Shown: piece after piece, positions 43,401 to 53,055 of the stretch
Layout of the letters: every line of letters begins with the position of its first letter
Position numbering within the stretch: position 1 is the stretch's first letter
Assembly (NCBI GenBank): GCA_016124755.1
Contig: WGNA01000005.1
Span: 1 to 64,000 of the forward strand
Source: Bacteroidota bacterium
GTDB taxonomy: Bacteria; Bacteroidota; Bacteroidia; NS11-12g; UBA9320
Length of the DNA stretch: 64,000 bases
Direction: 5' to 3'
Notes under the pieces: model-generated
The model's database searches: none
Told to the model about the DNA's origin: nothing
The model's input: only the letters and a program-made list of their open reading frames with translations
Position numbers and translations under genes: made by a program

Positions 43401-43935
43401 GAGCCGCAGATGCACACTCCGCGAACTCAATACATCCTGCAAAAGAATTCCAAGATTAACTGCGTCTCTGCGTGAAAAATGATGTCAAATTAGCTTCTCG
43501 TTTATAACCAGAACATTTACCCGTTTTCGGCACAAAGCACTAAACGCCCTAAGTCACAGACGCAAACTCAGCGAACTCAATTCGTCATGCAAAAGAATTC
43601 AAAGATTAACCGCGTCTCTGCGTGAAAGATGAAATCAAATTAGCTACTCATTTACAACCAAAACATTTACCCGTTTTCGGCACAAGGCGTTGAAAGCAAT
43701 AAGTCGCAGACGCAAACTCTGCGAACTCAATTCGTCATGCAAAAGGATTAAAGGATTAACTGCGTCTCTTCGTGAAAATAAAATCAAATTAACAACTCAC
43801 TTAGAACCGATTTATCTAACCCTTTTCGACTCAAAGCGTTAAAAGCCTTAAGTCGCAGACGCAAACTCTGCGAACTCACTACGTCATGCAAAAGAATTCC
43901 AAAATTAACTGCGTCTCTGCGTGAAAAATGATGTT
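43401..43935. repeat. Tandem ~150-bp repeats (CTCTGCG type)
   Basis: Four copies with a spacing of 150, 150 and 149 bases, judged from the shared block GCGAACTCA at 43421, 43571, 43721 and 43870. The last copy is partial. Each contains ATGCAAAAG, then ATTAAC(T/C)GCGTCTCTGCGTGAAA, then (in the first three) ACCCG/ACCC-TTTTCG. Divergence grows through the array and no ORF runs across it. It lies between the GxxExxY gene and the MsbA-like gene. Confidence 0.85.
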
Positions 43936-43943
43936 ACGCCAGT

Positions 43944-45773
43944 CTACACCCCAATCCCCTGTAAATCCACGAGTTTTCGGTAGAGCCCGTTTTCGGAGAT
44001 AAGGGATTGATGACTTCCGCGTTCGGCAATTTCACCGCGATCGATCACCAAAATTTCATCCGCATTTTTAACCGTAGAAAGCCTGTGAGCTATTACCAGA
44101 GTCGTTCTTCCTTTCATCAGATTTTCGATGGCCTGTTGAACGATTTGTTCCGATTCCGTATCCAATGCAGATGTAGCTTCATCTAAAATCAGAATTTCCG
44201 GATTTTGCAAAACCGCACGAGCGATCGCCAGACGCTGTCGCTGTCCGCCACTTAATTTATTTCCCCGATCGCCGATGTTCGTGTCATAACCATCCGGAAA
44301 ACCCACGATGAATTCATGCGCATTTGCAATTTTCGCAGCGGCAGTAACCTGCTCCAACGTCGACTCTTGCTTGCCCAGCCGGATATTCTCCAGAATCGAA
44401 TCGTTAAATAAAATCGGTTCCTGCGTTACAACACCCATCAGATTTCGGAGCTGTTTTACACTTATTTCGCGGATATCGGTATCGTCTATAAAAATTCCGC
44501 CTTTCGTTACATCGTAAAATCTCGGAAGCAAATCGGCAATCGTTGACTTACCGCCACCCGACGCACCAACGAGCGCAAGGGTTTTCCCTTTTTTTAGTTT
44601 AAAACTTACCTCTTTAACAACTTCTTTATCGGTGTAGGCAAAACTCACCAACCGGTATTCAACCGCCTTTTCAAAAGTTTTGAGTTCGCGGGGATTCACC
44701 GGATCTTTAATTTTATTCTCGGCTTCCAGAATTTCGCTCAACCGGTCAAAAGATGCAGACGCTTTTTGAACCCGGAAGTACGCCTCACTCAGAGATTTAG
44801 CCGGATTAATCAGTTGAGAAAAAATGATTACGAAAAGGATAAAATATTTTCCGTCGATGATCTGACTTTCATTTAAAACCATTGAACCTCCGAAAATCAG
44901 AATGGCCGAAATCACGACGGAACCTAAAAATTCACTAACCGGAGAAGCAGCCAGTTCGCGGCGGTTTACCTTCACCATCAGGCGAAAATGTTCATCATTT
45001 TTTTTGTGAAATAAATTGCGCAATTGACTTTCAGCATTAAAAGCCTTAATCACTTTTAGGCCGCCGAGAGTTTCCTCAATTACGTTCATTACCTCACCGA
45101 GTTTTATTTGTCCGCGGTGCGCAGTGCCCTTTAAACTTTTAGCAATTCGGGAAATAATATATCCGCTGATCGGTAAAATCAGCATTACAAAAAGAGTGAG
45201 TTCCCAACTGATAAAGAAAAGAGAACCCAAATAGAAAAGAATGTAAAACGGATGTTTAAAGACTAATTCGATGGCGCCAACAACGCCCCATTCCACCTCT
45301 TTGGCATCGTTCGTCATTCTCGATAAAATGTCTCCTTTACGTTCTTCCGAATAATAAGAAATCGGCAGGTCAACTAATTTGTCGTAAACGCGGCTCCTGA
45401 GATCCCGAACCACTATGCTACGGGTGTAGGCGATGTTATAAAACGACAGGTAATTAAAGAGATTCTTCGCCAGAAAAAGAATGATAATGGCACCACTGAA
45501 AATGTAAAGGCTATTGAGTTTGCCAACCTGCGAAATATACTCTTTGAGCCAAATATCAAGATTGTAAAGGAGTTGTTCCGAAACGCTCATGTCTCCTACA
45601 GGTTTTGCTGTAACTGCAGAGTTTCCTGTTTCAAAGATTACTTCCAGAAAAGGAATGATTGCGGCAATTGATACAATCGAAAATACCGAAGCGAGTATGT
45701 TTAGTAGCACATAGCTTACGTGCCTTGTTTTATGATCTGCGGTTATCCCGAGAATTCTCCTGAGCTGTTTCAA
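43944..45773 (-). CDS. MsbA-type ABC exporter (permease and ATPase)
   Basis: 609 residues, starting at TTG 45773. Six transmembrane helices occupy the first 330 residues. The ATPase domain has Walker A GASGGGKST, Q-loop VVTQEPI, signature LSGGQRQRLAIARA, Walker B ILILDEATSALD and H-loop IAHRLST. It works as a homo- or heterodimer. The closest roles are lipid A or lipid export, or drug efflux. The TTG start is 7 bases from an exact -7 box (45781-45788), the main reason for accepting it. Confidence 0.88.
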   Translation of the reverse strand: MKQLRRILGITADHKTRHVSYVLLNILASVFSIVSIAAIIPFLEVIFETGNSAVTAKPVGDMSVSEQLLYNLDIWLKEYISQVGKLNSLYIFSGAIIILFLAKNLFNYLSFYNIAYTRSIVVRDLRSRVYDKLVDLPISYYSEERKGDILSRMTNDAKEVEWGVVGAIELVFKHPFYILFYLGSLFFISWELTLFVMLILPISGYIISRIAKSLKGTAHRGQIKLGEVMNVIEETLGGLKVIKAFNAESQLRNLFHKKNDEHFRLMVKVNRRELAASPVSEFLGSVVISAILIFGGSMVLNESQIIDGKYFILFVIIFSQLINPAKSLSEAYFRVQKASASFDRLSEILEAENKIKDPVNPRELKTFEKAVEYRLVSFAYTDKEVVKEVSFKLKKGKTLALVGASGGGKSTIADLLPRFYDVTKGGIFIDDTDIREISVKQLRNLMGVVTQEPILFNDSILENIRLGKQESTLEQVTAAAKIANAHEFIVGFPDGYDTNIGDRGNKLSGGQRQRLAIARAVLQNPEILILDEATSALDTESEQIVQQAIENLMKGRTTLVIAHRLSTVKNADEILVIDRGEIAERGSHQSLISENGLYRKLVDLQGIGV

Positions 45774-45780
45774 ACCGGCG

Positions 45781-45788
45781 CAAAATTA
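45781..45788 (-). promoter_or_regulatory. -7 promoter box of MsbA-like gene
   Basis: TAATTTTG on the minus strand, 7 bases before the TTG start at 45773. Confidence 0.55.
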
Positions 45789-45797
45789 ACTTCTATC

Positions 45798-46910
45798 TCA
45801 TGGCTTTTCGTCAAACAGAAATCCGCTTGTGTTAATACCGGCATCAAAGTTTACAACCGCATTAAAATTCTTATCGAATACCGAAACCCTGCTATTCTCA
45901 ACAAAGTCGCGGGCATCTGCGAAATAGAACTCACCATTAGCGCGAATATTAAAACCATAAATGTATCCGCTCAGATCAAGCACCTTTTCGACCGGCTCAA
46001 ATAAAACCGGATCAAATTCCCACAAACCCTCCTGCACAAAATACAGTTTTTGATTCACCTCATGCCAGCGCAGGAATTTGGGTTTTCCTTCGGCGAATGT
46101 GAATCTGCGCACAACCGAATCAGCCATCAGGTCAAATTCAATTACTTCCGATTTTTCTCCACTTCCGAGTTTTCCATCACAAAGTATCAGTAGCTTGTTG
46201 CCTGCCACAGAAAGAATGGTGTTGGCCTCATTGGCTATTCTAAAGCTGTCGGTAATTATCTCTTTATCGGGATCCACTTTATACAAATAAGGTCTCTGCT
46301 GATTGGTTACCCAAAGACTTCCATTTGCAGAAATAATATGCTCCGTCCACCCGTCAATTTTAATTTTACCGGTAACGGCAAAACTGTTTTTATCAATAAC
46401 AGAAATGGCATTCGCATACAGGTCGGTCACAAAAACCTTATTCCCGGTTTGCGCCAATCTTCTCGGAGACGTGAGTCCTTCTATAGTTTGAACCACAATA
46501 AAACCGGATGAATCGATCACCTGAATTTTACCGGAATTATTAACAACACACCAATAATTCCCGTCGATCCTTTTCATTTCATAAAACACATCACCGATCG
46601 GAAAACCATTTTGTTTTTCAAAAATCTGATCGGTGTATTTACTGTCACTAATGGTAAATCTTCCGAGGCTTGCATTGCCCCGTTGAAAATTCCCTTCATT
46701 AATAATTAATACCGACGACTCTGATTTTATGGAAACGGGAGTTGGTTTGGGCTCGTCGGAACAAGAAGAAAGGAGGAGAGTGAAGAGCGGGAAAACGTGA
46801 TGCCAAGAGCAGGTGAACGTGATACGAAGAGCGGAAGAGCGTGAGAGCAGAGAGACAAAGAGCGAGGGGTGAACGTCAACATTTGCTTTTTTCGAATTGA
46901 GAATTTTCAT
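45798..46910 (-). CDS. BtuG-like surface cobalamin-binding propeller
   Basis: 370 residues, last gene of the B12 operon. A lipobox LLLSSCS marks Cys50 as the lipid anchor, so the signal region is unusually long. The mature part is a YncE/DUF5074-type beta-propeller ([38 protein letters not shown]), the fold of BtuG, which holds cobalamin above BtuB in Bacteroides. The first 50 codons include degenerate tandem repeats (46782-46880). The ATG overlaps the previous stop by 4 bases. The B12 role is inferred from fold and operon. Confidence 0.8.
   Translation of the reverse strand: MKILNSKKANVDVHPSLFVSLLSRSSALRITFTCSWHHVFPLFTLLLSSCSDEPKPTPVSIKSESSVLIINEGNFQRGNASLGRFTISDSKYTDQIFEKQNGFPIGDVFYEMKRIDGNYWCVVNNSGKIQVIDSSGFIVVQTIEGLTSPRRLAQTGNKVFVTDLYANAISVIDKNSFAVTGKIKIDGWTEHIISANGSLWVTNQQRPYLYKVDPDKEIITDSFRIANEANTILSVAGNKLLILCDGKLGSGEKSEVIEFDLMADSVVRRFTFAEGKPKFLRWHEVNQKLYFVQEGLWEFDPVLFEPVEKVLDLSGYIYGFNIRANGEFYFADARDFVENSRVSVFDKNFNAVVNFDAGINTSGFLFDEKP
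46782..46880. repeat. Degenerate ~21-bp tandem repeats in signal-peptide coding region
   Basis: Units resembling AAGAGCGGGTGAACGTGATAC follow one another three to four times with variation (46782, 46805, 46826 and on to about 46880). They lie within the first 45 codons of the BtuG-like gene on the other strand and encode most of its long pre-lipobox segment. Confidence 0.55.
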
Positions 46911-47866
46911 TCGGTTACCATCACCTTTTGTACGAACTGGTTTCCATCTTTATATACAAGAACCCAATACAATCCCGGAGCGGAGGGAGCCTGATCTTTC
47001 GGGCAATTCACCGCTGAACCGGCAATGTTTCGCCAAACAAAATCACCGGTAAAATGAATCGGTTCTGATGTTTTAAATAGGGTTGGAAAATTAAAACCCT
47101 GTTGCATTAAACGATTATTTACCCATGAAGCATGACCCGAAATCACACCCACTGCATCGAGATCAAATCCTGCATTTTTATTGGGTTCAGGCGGATTGGG
47201 CCACGGATCATTAATCGGAAAACCCCGAGAATCCCGACGTTTAAAAGAATCCAATAAACATCCCACTACATCGGTAAGACGAACAAAACGGATGGAATTC
47301 AGATTCAGCGAATCACTTTTTGGAAGTGAGTCGAGATCGAACAAGGTACCATACGGCGCCTGATGTTTCCCAGCCAGGTTGTGATACCATTCGGGTTGCA
47401 TGTACGAAAGGTTTTCAATCTGACTGCTTGTGTCTCCCGAATAAACCGCCGGAAACTGAACAAAATTTCTCCCGTTGGAACTCACTTCAACAAAAGCCAG
47501 TTCCAGAAAATACCCACCATTCCAGGCAAATCCGTTTTCAAAAACCGCGAAGTCAAATCCTTCCTGATTGCCAAAGGGTGGATCAAATTCTAACAGCGCA
47601 ATTCCTCCGTCGCCCAAACTTACCACTCTCCCATCGGCAGCTCCTTTTCCTTCGTCGGGTGTTCCCGCATCGGCAAATCCCAAAGCAGAATCATTGATTT
47701 GTTGCAAGCCGCGTTGAATGCTTACCGAAGTTGCCCAGGCGATTAATGAAGGATCATCGCGCTTCACGGACAATGATCCCGGTTCACCTCCTGCCGGATC
47801 AAATTGAGCATAACCTAAAACAGGAATTATGGCCAGAACCAAAAGCCAGAAACCAGATTTACGCAT
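46907..47866 (-). CDS. Secreted cell-surface protein of the B12 operon
   Basis: 319 residues. A signal peptide ends near PVLGYAQ. The rest is a lectin-like beta-sandwich protein with [24 protein letters not shown] and [15 protein letters not shown], motifs shared by surface proteins that accompany BtuB in Bacteroidota. No catalytic residues are apparent. It overlaps the BtuG-like gene by 4 bases and follows the DUF4465 gene by one base, so it is part of the riboswitch-controlled operon. Direct corrinoid binding is a guess. Confidence 0.7.
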   Translation of the reverse strand: MRKSGFWLLVLAIIPVLGYAQFDPAGGEPGSLSVKRDDPSLIAWATSVSIQRGLQQINDSALGFADAGTPDEGKGAADGRVVSLGDGGIALLEFDPPFGNQEGFDFAVFENGFAWNGGYFLELAFVEVSSNGRNFVQFPAVYSGDTSSQIENLSYMQPEWYHNLAGKHQAPYGTLFDLDSLPKSDSLNLNSIRFVRLTDVVGCLLDSFKRRDSRGFPINDPWPNPPEPNKNAGFDLDAVGVISGHASWVNNRLMQQGFNFPTLFKTSEPIHFTGDFVWRNIAGSAVNCPKDQAPSAPGLYWVLVYKDGNQFVQKVMVTE

Positions 47867-47867
47867 C

Positions 47868-49502
47868 TTAATTTTTAATAAATATCTGGCTTCCGGATCC
47901 TTCTTCGGTTACCACATTCAGGATATACATTCCATTGGCGAGTAAAGCAATGTCGATGGCCCCGGTTGAATTTCCCTCGATAAATTCGCGCCCGTCAAGA
48001 CCGATTATCCGGAATTGAATTTCTCCGGTTAATCCCGAAAGATTAATGGTTTCGTTTGCCGGATTTGGGAACATATTAAAGTTAATTGTTTTTAACTTTT
48101 TAATGCCCACGGCTTTGTATTGGAACACAGAGTCCATACAGAAATACGCAGGAGTATTTAACCCGAACTGCCCGGTATCGCTTCCCTCGAGCCAAAAATC
48201 CAGTCGAACCGGAGCCGAAGTATTTCCCCCGTTTTCGAACAAATATGAAATGTCGAGATAGTTCCAATCTTTTAGAATATAGTCTTTTGAATTATCGCCG
48301 AATCTAAAATCGGCTAACATCAAACTCACTGTATCCAGCGACTTTCCTTCGTAATTCACTCCCGAAACTTTTAGCTCGAGATAATCCGGATCATTGCCGG
48401 AAGTTCCGCCAAATTTTTTCGCAAACTGATCGCCGTTTTTCATGGTGTAATAGCCATAAGTAGAATTAGAAACCAACAGACCGAAGCCCACATCCTGATA
48501 AACATAATGTATGTCTTCATTGAAAGGCAAATAAATACTCGCCTTACCATAGGCCGTTAAATAGGTATTCTCATCAAAATTAGCAACCACCGAACTGTAT
48601 TGATTTGAGAACCCAACTGTTATTGAATCTGATTTGGATGAAAGAGAAAATCCCGACCACGTATTCCAATCCGGATTAAAGGTATTTGCGAAATAATATC
48701 CATTTGTATAAAATCCGCCATTAGCTTCTGAGCCATTATCAAATGTGTCGGCAGCCAGATTAATCGAAGAAAAATCGCACAACTTTGAGTATTTTGAATC
48801 GTCAGGATTAACGGAGTTGAAATCATCCAGACAAAAGAACGCCGGTGTATTCATTCCGAACTGCCCGGTATCCGAACTGCTGAGTGAAAAAACAATGGAA
48901 TCGACATCACCCAAAACTTCCAACGGAAAATATTTCCATTCTTTTAGAATAAAATCTTCCGACTTTTTATCACTTCTAAAATCTGCCAGATAAAATTCTG
49001 TCGTGTTGGAAATTCCGTTTCTAAATCCGGTTGCTGTTAACAAGAAATAATCTTTATCGGTTCCGTTTGAACCACCGAATTTCTTGGCAAACTGATCGCC
49101 GTCACGCATAGAAATGGCCGAATATGTTGAGTTCGAAACATAGCATCCGCGAATCGTTTGAGATTTCGAAAAACGCACCGTTCCGGAGATACCGAAAACG
49201 GCGAATTGATTCGAATAACTCACGGCATGACCGGCATAGGTGGAATATAAATTCGTGAATCCTGTGGTTGATGTATCGAAATTCGCCGAAACAGCGAATC
49301 CGCCCCAGGTCATCCAATCGGTATTAAAGTCGTTAACAAAAAATGCATTCTTATCCTGAAATCCTCCGGACAAATCGGAGCCATCGCTGTAATGCAGTAA
49401 TCCATCGAGTTGAAAAGATTCGAAACTCGACATCCAGTCTGATTGGGCAAAAAGATTCGAACAAATAAAAGAAATGATAAGTGTGAGGTTGAAGTGTTTC
49501 AT
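47868..49502 (-). CDS. Double DUF4465 protein with T9SS tail
   Basis: 544 residues. After the signal peptide (to about residue 20) come two tandem DUF4465 domains, about 30-230 and 240-460. Each has a W(M/N)TW(G/S)GF block, the phrase [11 protein letters not shown] or [11 protein letters not shown], and ends [19 protein letters not shown] or a close variant. The C-terminal 80 residues look like a T9SS sorting domain ([15 protein letters not shown]). DUF4465 proteins recur in B12 uptake loci and are thought to bind corrinoids at the surface. It overlaps btuB by 4 bases. Confidence 0.82.
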   Translation of the reverse strand: MKHFNLTLIISFICSNLFAQSDWMSSFESFQLDGLLHYSDGSDLSGGFQDKNAFFVNDFNTDWMTWGGFAVSANFDTSTTGFTNLYSTYAGHAVSYSNQFAVFGISGTVRFSKSQTIRGCYVSNSTYSAISMRDGDQFAKKFGGSNGTDKDYFLLTATGFRNGISNTTEFYLADFRSDKKSEDFILKEWKYFPLEVLGDVDSIVFSLSSSDTGQFGMNTPAFFCLDDFNSVNPDDSKYSKLCDFSSINLAADTFDNGSEANGGFYTNGYYFANTFNPDWNTWSGFSLSSKSDSITVGFSNQYSSVVANFDENTYLTAYGKASIYLPFNEDIHYVYQDVGFGLLVSNSTYGYYTMKNGDQFAKKFGGTSGNDPDYLELKVSGVNYEGKSLDTVSLMLADFRFGDNSKDYILKDWNYLDISYLFENGGNTSAPVRLDFWLEGSDTGQFGLNTPAYFCMDSVFQYKAVGIKKLKTINFNMFPNPANETINLSGLTGEIQFRIIGLDGREFIEGNSTGAIDIALLANGMYILNVVTEEGSGSQIFIKN

Positions 49503-51367
49503 TGTTTTTTGATTTCGATGAGGGAGGAGGTTTTCTGAGGTTTCATGGTTTTAAATCGATAACTCAGATTTATTAAAAAATTTCGCCCGGGCATGGGTCT
49601 GTTTGGCTGGAAACTGTAATAATGGTTCAGGATATTATTGACAGACACGTCTATGGAAAAATTTTTTATTTCTCGGTGAGCCTGAAATCCGATGAGAACA
49701 AAAAATTCTAAATAATTAGTGTTTAAAACATTGGTAAAGCGCTTCGACTGATATTGAACCGTAGCACCGCAAAACCCGTTTTTTGCCTTGTATTTCGCGA
49801 CATAGGCCATCTGAAAATACGGAACATAAAGTTGCTGAGACACGTCCGTTTTAAAATTCGAATCAAGATTTCCGGATCGTGTAAAATTGGCATTGATGCG
49901 TTGATCAAATTTTTTCAGCACATAATGAACGTCGCATTCAAGACCTCTGTTCCAACGCGTCTTGTCTGTGATTTGAACGGCTTCAAAATACCCGGAAGAA
50001 CCGGGAAGCCATTGAATCTGGTTCTGAATAAAAATGCTAAAAGCTCTGAAATCAACTTCCCATTTGCGTTTGTGATAGGCAGAACTCAACTCCTGCCGAT
50101 GCGATTTTTCAGGAATCAGATCTGGGTTTCCACCTGGTCGCCAATATAAATTATTAAATGTGGGAACCCGGTAATTACTATTTAAGGCGAATTGATTTGT
50201 GAAGTGACCGATATTTTTTGAAATAATTAGTGAATACAAAATTGGAGATGAATTAAAGGAAGAATAAGTCGCCCATCTCAAACCCATATTCACCCGAACA
50301 AAACCGTAATACTGATGATGTAAAGCCAAAGCCAGTTCACTCCGGTTTCGTTTATAAAATGTATCTGCGTCGGCATTATAGTTTCGGGTTTCGATATCAA
50401 TTCCCGATCGCGAACGGCGCATCACGGATCTCGTATAATGCAATAGAAGTGTTGAAGTATTGGAGAAATAATTAAAAGTGTCGTATTCCCGGTAAATTAG
50501 GTTCTCTATAAACTCTGCCGCATTAATTTTTAAAGTTCCACCGATTAAACGGGTACTCCAATCACCTTGAAATCTCAAAAAATTATCGGTCTGACTTTTA
50601 ATTGAAGAAGCTTCAAGTATAGTTGGTGGAATTTCTCTTTCACTGTTTTGCGCCCAGATTCTGAGATGAAGCGATCCGGATTTTTTGGTTCTGAGATCCA
50701 TTTGATGCATTACAGAAAATAATGATCGGGATGCGTGTTTTAACGTTTCGGGTTCTGTTGCTTTATAATTTGGTGATGGATACGTGTAATTGTTTTTTGC
50801 ATTGTATTGAAGTATGCGGGTTTGATGATATGAGTTACCCACGCGGTAATTCAGAACTCCGAAAAATTGTTTAGTTCCGAAACTGCCCAGACCTATTGAA
50901 ATCTTTGAGAGACTGTCGTTGAGGAATGATTTGTTTTTCAGATCCAGACTTCCGGCGATGCTTCCACTTCCACGACCCGCAGAATTAATATTGTTGAAGT
51001 CGGCGTAATCAAAAATCTGAACCGGAAACAGATTCATATCCGTAACACCATTGGTATTATTCTGAAGAGAAATACCATTCCAGTACACCGTCGATTGTTC
51101 CGGACTTCCTCCGCGAATGGCAAGAGTTGAAAGCGATCCGGCTCCGTTGTCACGGATTTGCATTCCGGGTGCTTGCCCCAGTGTTTCGGTGAATGAAATG
51201 CGGGAATTATCTGTGCTCAGGTTTAGCTGTGAATGCAGTTCTGCCTCTCCCCGCACCAAAACAGTTGCTTGAGGAAGCTCATGAATCACAGAATCGGATT
51301 GTGCTTGTGCTAAAAGTACACAGACACATAACCCTGTGAGGGCCGCAAAATGCTTTACTAAAAACAT
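49499..51367 (-). CDS. btuB: BtuB-type TonB-dependent cobalamin receptor
   Basis: 622 residues. Signal peptide to about 22, TonB-box region, plug domain (SFTETLGQAPGMQIRDNGAGSL as two parts, then RGGSPEQSTVYWNG and GSGSIAGSLDLKNK) and a beta-barrel ending in an aromatic strand (NFLINLSYRFK followed by a short tail). The cobalamin riboswitch lies directly upstream and surface binders follow, so the ligand is very likely vitamin B12 or another corrinoid. It is the first gene of a four-gene operon with 4-base or 1-base junctions. Confidence 0.9.
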   Translation of the reverse strand: MFLVKHFAALTGLCVCVLLAQAQSDSVIHELPQATVLVRGEAELHSQLNLSTDNSRISFTETLGQAPGMQIRDNGAGSLSTLAIRGGSPEQSTVYWNGISLQNNTNGVTDMNLFPVQIFDYADFNNINSAGRGSGSIAGSLDLKNKSFLNDSLSKISIGLGSFGTKQFFGVLNYRVGNSYHQTRILQYNAKNNYTYPSPNYKATEPETLKHASRSLFSVMHQMDLRTKKSGSLHLRIWAQNSEREIPPTILEASSIKSQTDNFLRFQGDWSTRLIGGTLKINAAEFIENLIYREYDTFNYFSNTSTLLLHYTRSVMRRSRSGIDIETRNYNADADTFYKRNRSELALALHHQYYGFVRVNMGLRWATYSSFNSSPILYSLIISKNIGHFTNQFALNSNYRVPTFNNLYWRPGGNPDLIPEKSHRQELSSAYHKRKWEVDFRAFSIFIQNQIQWLPGSSGYFEAVQITDKTRWNRGLECDVHYVLKKFDQRINANFTRSGNLDSNFKTDVSQQLYVPYFQMAYVAKYKAKNGFCGATVQYQSKRFTNVLNTNYLEFFVLIGFQAHREIKNFSIDVSVNNILNHYYSFQPNRPMPGRNFLINLSYRFKTMKPQKTSSLIEIKKQ

Positions 51368-51420
51368 GATATAAAAATCAATTCGTACCGCTGCCTTTCA
51401 CCCGAAAGCAGAAATCTGCT

Positions 51421-51589
51421 GATACTGGCAGGTCTTCTGACTTGCCCCGGAGAAACGTCTTCCCATCCGCCTGCCGGCGCACAGTGACCAAAGAGTGTTT
51501 CACCTTGTTTGGGGGCTCACAGCTGCGGGTACAGTCGGGGATTTACACCCCGGTTCCCATTTTAATCGACTGAGTGCCGAACCAATATC
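51421..51589 (-). promoter_or_regulatory. Cobalamin riboswitch
   Basis: On the minus strand the P1 stem is GATATTG/CAGTATC. Conserved parts are GGGAACC, GGTGTAAATCCCCGACTG, CCGCAGCTGTGAGCC, a GGTCACTG segment and the B12 box AAGTCAGAAGACCTGCC. Between it and btuB lie a small hairpin (AGCAGATTTCTGCT) and a second (CTTTCGGGTGAAAG), which may be the switching region. Cobalamin binding should lower btuB-operon expression. Confidence 0.95.
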
Positions 51590-51708
51590 CGGTTCAAATA
51601 ACGCTCAATAAATTTAAAAATCAGGCCGTGAATAAAAGTTTGTGGAAATCCGGATTGTTAATTCAGATGGAAGAATCGAATCGCCTTTAACCAAATTGAA
51701 TGTGCGTC

Positions 51709-51716
51709 TATATTTG
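51709..51716 (+). promoter_or_regulatory. -7 promoter box of efp
   Basis: TATATTTG, exact TAnnTTTG match, 15 bases before the ATG at 51732. Confidence 0.6.
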
Positions 51717-51731
51717 CCGCACTGAAAAATT

Positions 51732-52295
51732 ATGGCAACTACACAGGATCTTTCCAGAGGAATTTTTATCCGGCATCAGGGACAACTTTGCCGGGTAGTT
51801 GATTACAAACACACCATGCCCGGAAAAGGCGGTGCGTTTTATCAGGTTAAAATGAAAAACGCGGTTACCGGCAAGTCGTCGGATTACCGATTCCGTTCGG
51901 GAGAAAATATCGACCTGGTTCGGGTGGATGAAAAAGAAATGCAGTATCTGTATAAGGAAGGTAACAACCTTGTATTAATGGATAGCGAAACGTATGAGCA
52001 GATCACCATTCCGGAAGAAATGGTTGGAGATTCCATGAAGTTCGTGAAAGAAGAAATGATGCTCACGGTTTATCTCGATGCCGGGAATCCGATAATGGCG
52101 GATGCTCCTTCTCACGTTGTTTTGGAAATCACCTATTCTGAGCCTGGCATTAAAGGCGATACTGCGAACAATCCTTTAAAACCGGCAACATTAGAAACAG
52201 GTGCCATTGTGAATGTTCCGTTGTTTGTTGAACAAGGGGAACGCATTAAGGTAGATACAAGAACCGGCGAATACGTAGAAAGGGCAAAAGACTAA
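51732..52295 (+). CDS. efp: Translation elongation factor P
   Basis: 187 residues, three beta-barrel domains as in all EF-P. The tip of domain I is TMPGKGGAFYQVK, with K32 at the position modified in some bacteria; YRFRSGENIDLV and the C-terminal FVEQGERIKVDTRTGEYVER complete the family signature. EF-P relieves ribosome stalling at runs of proline. No lysine-modifying enzymes lie in the window, so the modification state is unknown. It has its own promoter and terminator. Confidence 0.97.
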   Translation: MATTQDLSRGIFIRHQGQLCRVVDYKHTMPGKGGAFYQVKMKNAVTGKSSDYRFRSGENIDLVRVDEKEMQYLYKEGNNLVLMDSETYEQITIPEEMVGDSMKFVKEEMMLTVYLDAGNPIMADAPSHVVLEITYSEPGIKGDTANNPLKPATLETGAIVNVPLFVEQGERIKVDTRTGEYVERAKD

Positions 52296-52314
52296 TTCAC
52301 TTCGAAACGTAAAT

Positions 52315-52349
52315 AAAAAAGGAGACTGAATCATCGGTCTCCTTTTTTT
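52315..52349 (+). terminator. Terminator after efp (may act on both strands)
   Basis: Stem GGAGAC/GTCTCC, extended by flanking A and T runs, loop of ten bases, T7 tail on the plus strand and A6 before it. Because the A run precedes the stem, it may also terminate the opposing lipoprotein gene at 52365-52940. Confidence 0.85.
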
Positions 52350-52364
52350 ATGCGTCTTTGATTT

Positions 52365-52940
52365 TTACCACCAATGCAAAATATGGCCGATCAACAGCAC
52401 CAGCAATATCAGAATGAAAAGTGGATAAAGACCTCCCAGAATATCTCTCAGAATGGTGAGAATGATCAGTATTAATAACGCTACTAAAATCCAATAGAGC
52501 AGATTATCAACGTCGCCTCCGGGTGTACTTTTGGACTGAGAAGCTATTTTATCCGCTATCTTATTAACTCGATTATTGAGTTTTTTCCCAACCAGTTTTT
52601 CACCAATTTGAGTAACGACTTTTCGGGATTTATTCTCCTTGATGGCTGAAACCACTGCATCGTTTCCATAAGATCCATTTAACTCAACTTCTTCATTGAA
52701 CGATTCCTGACCATTTGTGAGAGATATATTGTTTATATCCGTTTCTGGTTTTACCTGACTTGATTCAAGTGTAGAAGATTCAACAGAATACGTCCAGCTA
52801 TTCCATTGAGTTGATGTGTCGGCAGATACGGTTTCATGCACCTTTTTAGATGAAGATGTTGAAACGGTTTTAACCGAGGAGCATGATGAAATGAGTGCAA
52901 CTCCGGTGATTAAAGCGAATAGTCGAAATGAAATTTTCAT
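52365..52940 (-). CDS. Lipoprotein with C-terminal membrane helices, unknown role
   Basis: 191 residues, family not recognised. The N-terminal lipobox is ALISSCSS; the following 100 residues are Ser/Thr- and Lys-rich and look disordered (KTVSTSSSKKVHETVS). Residues after 140 form two strongly hydrophobic helices separated by a short turn (LLYWILVALLILIILTIL, then GGLYPLFILILLVLLIGHIL). This combination of lipid anchor and C-terminal membrane hairpin is odd. It may be a small envelope-stress or membrane-tether protein, but I have no firm evidence. Confidence 0.6.
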   Translation of the reverse strand: MKISFRLFALITGVALISSCSSVKTVSTSSSKKVHETVSADTSTQWNSWTYSVESSTLESSQVKPETDINNISLTNGQESFNEEVELNGSYGNDAVVSAIKENKSRKVVTQIGEKLVGKKLNNRVNKIADKIASQSKSTPGGDVDNLLYWILVALLILIILTILRDILGGLYPLFILILLVLLIGHILHWW

Positions 52941-53032
52941 GTGAGATTAATTGAGGGGAAAATTAGGAAAAAAGACTTTTCCTTTCGAACGAGCGCGGTG
53001 AAAATCATTCAAAGTTCAAAGTGTGTAAATGC

Positions 53033-53040
53033 TAATTTTG
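53033..53040 (+). promoter_or_regulatory. -7 promoter box of ureohydrolase gene
   Basis: TAATTTTG, exact match. It lies downstream of the first in-frame ATG (53029), which argues that this ATG is not used. Confidence 0.55.
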
Positions 53041-53055
53041 CCAAAAAAATCAGCG

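Noticed and set aside
43401-43935. Possible CRISPR array
   Set aside because: Repeat units are about 150 bp and similar along their whole length. There are no short identical repeats with unique spacers and no cas genes.
45720-46004. Plus-strand ORF across the end of the BtuG-like gene and the start of the MsbA-like gene
   Set aside because: It is antisense to two well-supported genes and has no recognisable protein features.
51421-51589. GC-rich CCGCCTGCCGGCGC as another copy of the 36-bp palindrome
   Set aside because: It is part of the cobalamin riboswitch; the likeness to CCTGCCCGCC is short and coincidental.
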